Assembly: GCF_017742215.1 (NCBI RefSeq)
Contig: NZ_JAGHKP010000001.1
Span: 1,240,001-1,304,000, forward strand
Length of the DNA: 64,000 nucleotides
Reading direction: 5' to 3'
DNA from: Chitinophaga chungangae
GTDB taxonomy: Bacteria; Bacteroidota; Bacteroidia; Chitinophagales; Chitinophagaceae
In this document: piece after piece, positions 62,049 through 64,000 of the stretch
Numbering within the stretch: the stretch's first letter is position 1
Layout: each line of letters opens with the position of its first letter
Position numbers and translations under genes: made by a program
The notes under the pieces: model-generated
What the model was told of the DNA's origin: nothing
The model's input: only the letters and a program-made list of their open reading frames with translations
The model's database searches: none

Positions 62049-62759
62049 ATGAAACACCACATTTCCAGATTCACCACCGGCCTTTTACTGGCCTTTCTGC
62101 TGGCGGCAAACCCGCTGTCTGCACAGATCCGCGTGCTCATCGTCGGCGGCGGCGGATCGCACGATTTTAACCGCTGGTACAAACAGGAAGACGCGGCCAC
62201 GCTCGAAAAAGGCGGGCTGGCCACCGTTACCTACACAGACGATCCTTCCACGATCCTCAGCCAGTTGGAAAATACAGACGTGCTGATGTTGTCCAACAAC
62301 CAGCCCATCAAGGATTCCATGACGCGAAAAGCCATATTCGCCTTTGCGGACGCCGGGAAAGGACTGGTGCTGGCGCATGCTTCCATCTGGTACAACTGGC
62401 GCGACTGGCCGACGTATAACTTCAAGCTGGTAAGCGGCGGCAGCCGTTCGCATGAGAAATACGGTCCCTTCACCGTCACCCTCAACGACACCAAACACCC
62501 TGTCACTAAAAACGTTCCCAAATCGTTCACGCTCGACGATGAGTTGTATCACTACAACGCAGATCCCGCCGGGCCGGGCATCCGCGTGCTGGCAACGAGC
62601 AAAAACGAAGCAGGCGTTTCGCATCCCGCGCTTTTCGTGGTGAAACACCCGAAAGCCCGCATCGTAGGCATTGCATTAGGGCACGACGCGGCTTCCCACG
62701 AGCTGGAAGCATACCAGACCATGCTGCGGAACGCCGTGAAATGGGCGGCCCGCAAATAA
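62049..62759 (+). CDS. ThuA-family protein (trehalose-utilisation type)
   Basis: The 236-residue protein has a signal peptide (LLLAFLLAANPLSA). ThuA marks: VLIVGGGGSHDFNRWYKQED at the N-terminus, ADAGKGLVLAHASIWYNWRD, GPFTVTLNDTKHPVTKNVPK and FTLDDELYHYN. ThuA domains resemble class-I glutaminase folds and act on disaccharide or keto-sugar intermediates. It lies between the multidomain oxidoreductase (32 bases) and the Gfo/Idh gene (32 bases), and its fold is repeated, shortened, at the N-terminus of the gene upstream. Confidence 0.93.
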   Translation: MKHHISRFTTGLLLAFLLAANPLSAQIRVLIVGGGGSHDFNRWYKQEDAATLEKGGLATVTYTDDPSTILSQLENTDVLMLSNNQPIKDSMTRKAIFAFADAGKGLVLAHASIWYNWRDWPTYNFKLVSGGSRSHEKYGPFTVTLNDTKHPVTKNVPKSFTLDDELYHYNADPAGPGIRVLATSKNEAGVSHPALFVVKHPKARIVGIALGHDAASHELEAYQTMLRNAVKWAARK

Positions 62760-62791
62760 ACTTCATTACAAATAACAAATCAGTATACACA

Positions 62792-63904
62792 ATGAAACAG
62801 ATCACGGTAGTAATCGTTGGAATGGGCTTCGGCAAAGAGTTTATACCCATCTATCAGAACCATCCCGCCATCAAAAGGGTGGGCATCTGCACCCGCAACC
62901 CGGCCACGCTGAAAGAGCTGAAAGAAAAATTTAATCTCGACGACGACCTTATTTTCACCAATTACGAAGACGTGCCCAAACGCGCGGATGTAGACGCCAT
63001 CCACATCGTGACGCCGGTGCCCGAGCATGCTAAAATGACCCTGGCTTCGCTTAACGCCGGCAAACACACGGCCTGCACCATTCCCATGGCAATGACCGTG
63101 GAAGACTGCAAGGCCATCGTGGAAGCAAGGAAAAAATCGGGAAAGGTGTATATGATGATGGAAACCGCATTGTACACCCGCGAGTTCCTTTACGGACTGC
63201 ATCTCGCGGAAACCGGCCAGCTGGGCCGCATCCAGTTCGTGCGCGGCTCGCATATCCAGGATATGAGCATGCCGGGCTGGGACGAATACTGGAAAGGTTA
63301 TCCGCCGATGCTCAACGGCACCCACGCGATCTCGCCGCTGCTGCGCATCAATAACACGGTAGCGGATACCGTTGTATGCCACGGTTCCGGCCGTCTGGGC
63401 GACGATCTCGCCAAACGTTACAATTCTCCTTTCGCGGTGGAAACGGCCACGTTTACGCTGAAAAACTCGGATGTGGTAGCAGAGGCCACACGTTCGCTGT
63501 TCGACGTGGTGCGCCAGTACCGTGAGAGCTACGACGTATATGGCACTAAAATGTCTTTCGAATGGGAACAGTTGCAGGATGAAGAACACGTAGTGTTCGA
63601 CGGCGGGGAGAACGCGAAACGCGTGAACGTGCCCGATACGGATGCGCTGCTGATCCCGGAGATCGCGCATTTCACCAAAAGGGAAAAGATCGACGATCCC
63701 AATCACGTGTCTTTCCTCCAGGGCGCAGGCCATGGCGGCTCGCACCCGCACCTGGTACAGGAATTTCTTGCCGCGATCGTGGAAGGCCGCCCTTCCGCGG
63801 TAGACGCGCATCTCGCCGCGAATTACACCTGTGCGGGCATTTGCGCGCACGAATCGGCGATGAACAACGGCAAACGCGTACAGATCCCTCAATTTGAATT
63901 GTAA
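62792..63904 (+). CDS. Gfo/Idh/MocA-family oxidoreductase
   Basis: ATG 62792 gives 370 residues. The Rossmann start is ITVVIVGMGFGKEFIPIY, followed by HIVTPVPEHAKMTLASLNAG and HTACTIPMAM where family enzymes have E-K-P-x-A; here the Lys position is not in the usual EKP form. The C-terminal sheet domain (about 130-370) includes GTHAISPLLRINNTVADTVV, where the H of GTHAISPLL is at the catalytic His site. It has no signal peptide, so it is cytoplasmic. It would oxidise or reduce the sugar brought in by the MFS carrier. The next gene begins 3 bases later. Confidence 0.9.
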   Translation: MKQITVVIVGMGFGKEFIPIYQNHPAIKRVGICTRNPATLKELKEKFNLDDDLIFTNYEDVPKRADVDAIHIVTPVPEHAKMTLASLNAGKHTACTIPMAMTVEDCKAIVEARKKSGKVYMMMETALYTREFLYGLHLAETGQLGRIQFVRGSHIQDMSMPGWDEYWKGYPPMLNGTHAISPLLRINNTVADTVVCHGSGRLGDDLAKRYNSPFAVETATFTLKNSDVVAEATRSLFDVVRQYRESYDVYGTKMSFEWEQLQDEEHVVFDGGENAKRVNVPDTDALLIPEIAHFTKREKIDDPNHVSFLQGAGHGGSHPHLVQEFLAAIVEGRPSAVDAHLAANYTCAGICAHESAMNNGKRVQIPQFEL

Positions 63905-63907
63905 CCG

Positions 63908-64000
63908 ATGGAGACAGGCGTAAGTACATTCGTTTGGGTGTCTCCCTTTTCCACCGCATCGTTTCACCTCGTGCAGAAAATTAAAGCGGCCGGGTACGAT
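63908..64000 (+). CDS. Sugar phosphate isomerase/epimerase family protein, 3' end outside the window
   Basis: Thirty-one codons are visible: GVSTFVWVSPFSTASFHLVQ and KIKAAGYD, the first strand and helix of D-tagatose/psicose-3-epimerase-like TIM barrels. The start lies 3 bases after the Gfo/Idh stop, so it is part of the operon. Such isomerases work with Gfo/Idh/MocA dehydrogenases on keto-sugars. The call depends on this short stretch. Confidence 0.7.
   Translation, partial: METGVSTFVWVSPFSTASFHLVQKIKAAGYD

Noticed and set aside
1..64000. CRISPR arrays, tRNAs, rRNAs, transposases or phage genes
   Set aside because: None was recognised by eye on either strand; short direct repeats found (10183/10328, 41460/41513) are operators or leader elements, not arrays. 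A tRNA scan would be needed to rule out a missed tRNA.

Overview
The window looks like the chromosome of a Bacteroidota of the Chitinophagaceae type (Chitinophaga-like). The evidence is three SusC/SusD-type glycan uptake loci (the first cut by the window edge), propeller-type sensor kinases, SusD and other lipoproteins with Cys lipoboxes, moderate-to-high G+C and the TTTG / TAnnTTTG promoter style. This assignment is inferred from gene families; there is no rRNA or other phylogenetic marker. I saw no tRNA, rRNA, CRISPR array, transposase or phage gene.

Layout. Bases 1-1.7 kb hold the 3' end of a SusD gene, the tail of an upstream uptake locus. From 1.7 to 10.4 kb the minus strand carries a VOC protein, a TPR protein and a sialidase locus (susC-susD-sialidase). 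Its promoter and a repeated palindromic operator can be seen, but the sialidase gene is broken by one in-frame TGA where the family has Trp. From 10.4 to 41 kb lies a mosaic of small single genes: three dihydrofolate-reductase-like (RibD C-terminal) paralogs, NUDIX, AraC, HxlR, GlxA and OmpR regulators, a glycosyltransferase, SDR, EamA, DoxX, OmpA, two DUF72 proteins, a nucleotide pyrophosphatase-like enzyme, diheme cytochrome c, CHRD protein and two beta-lactamase-fold hydrolases. This stretch is full of gene remnants: a SnoaL N-terminus, a frameshifted two-TM protein, an SDR N-terminus, a GH20/PP2C pair that has lost both 5' halves at one junction, a PorT-type barrel C-terminus, a pentapeptide-repeat pseudogene and an NTF2-like C-terminus.

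From 41.6 to 49.8 kb are two signalling pairs. One is a propeller histidine kinase convergent with and overlapping a NarL-type regulator. The other is a propeller kinase followed 9 bases later by a receiver-AraC regulator, in effect a hybrid two-component system split into two genes. Divergent from the second pair, 50.1 kb to the end is one long plus-strand operon: susC, susD, a DUF3823 lipoprotein, a GH5-like glycosidase, an MFS transporter, a 1085-residue secreted protein (ThuA-like domain, dehydrogenase propeller, HEAT-like repeats, sugar-binding-like domain, azurin-type cupredoxin), a ThuA protein, a Gfo/Idh/MocA oxidoreductase and the start of a sugar isomerase/epimerase.

The genes of this last operon suggest capture of a glycan by SusCD, periplasmic cleavage by the GH5-like enzyme, oxidation at the cell surface or in the periplasm through a copper-centre protein, import by the MFS carrier, and cytoplasmic keto-sugar chemistry by the Gfo/Idh/MocA and epimerase enzymes. 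The sensor/AraC pair next door is the likely controller. The copper-fused oxidoreductase, the paired palindromic operators (SusC, DHFR-like/DUF72, ompA, doxX) and the dense gene remnants are the points most worth a second look.
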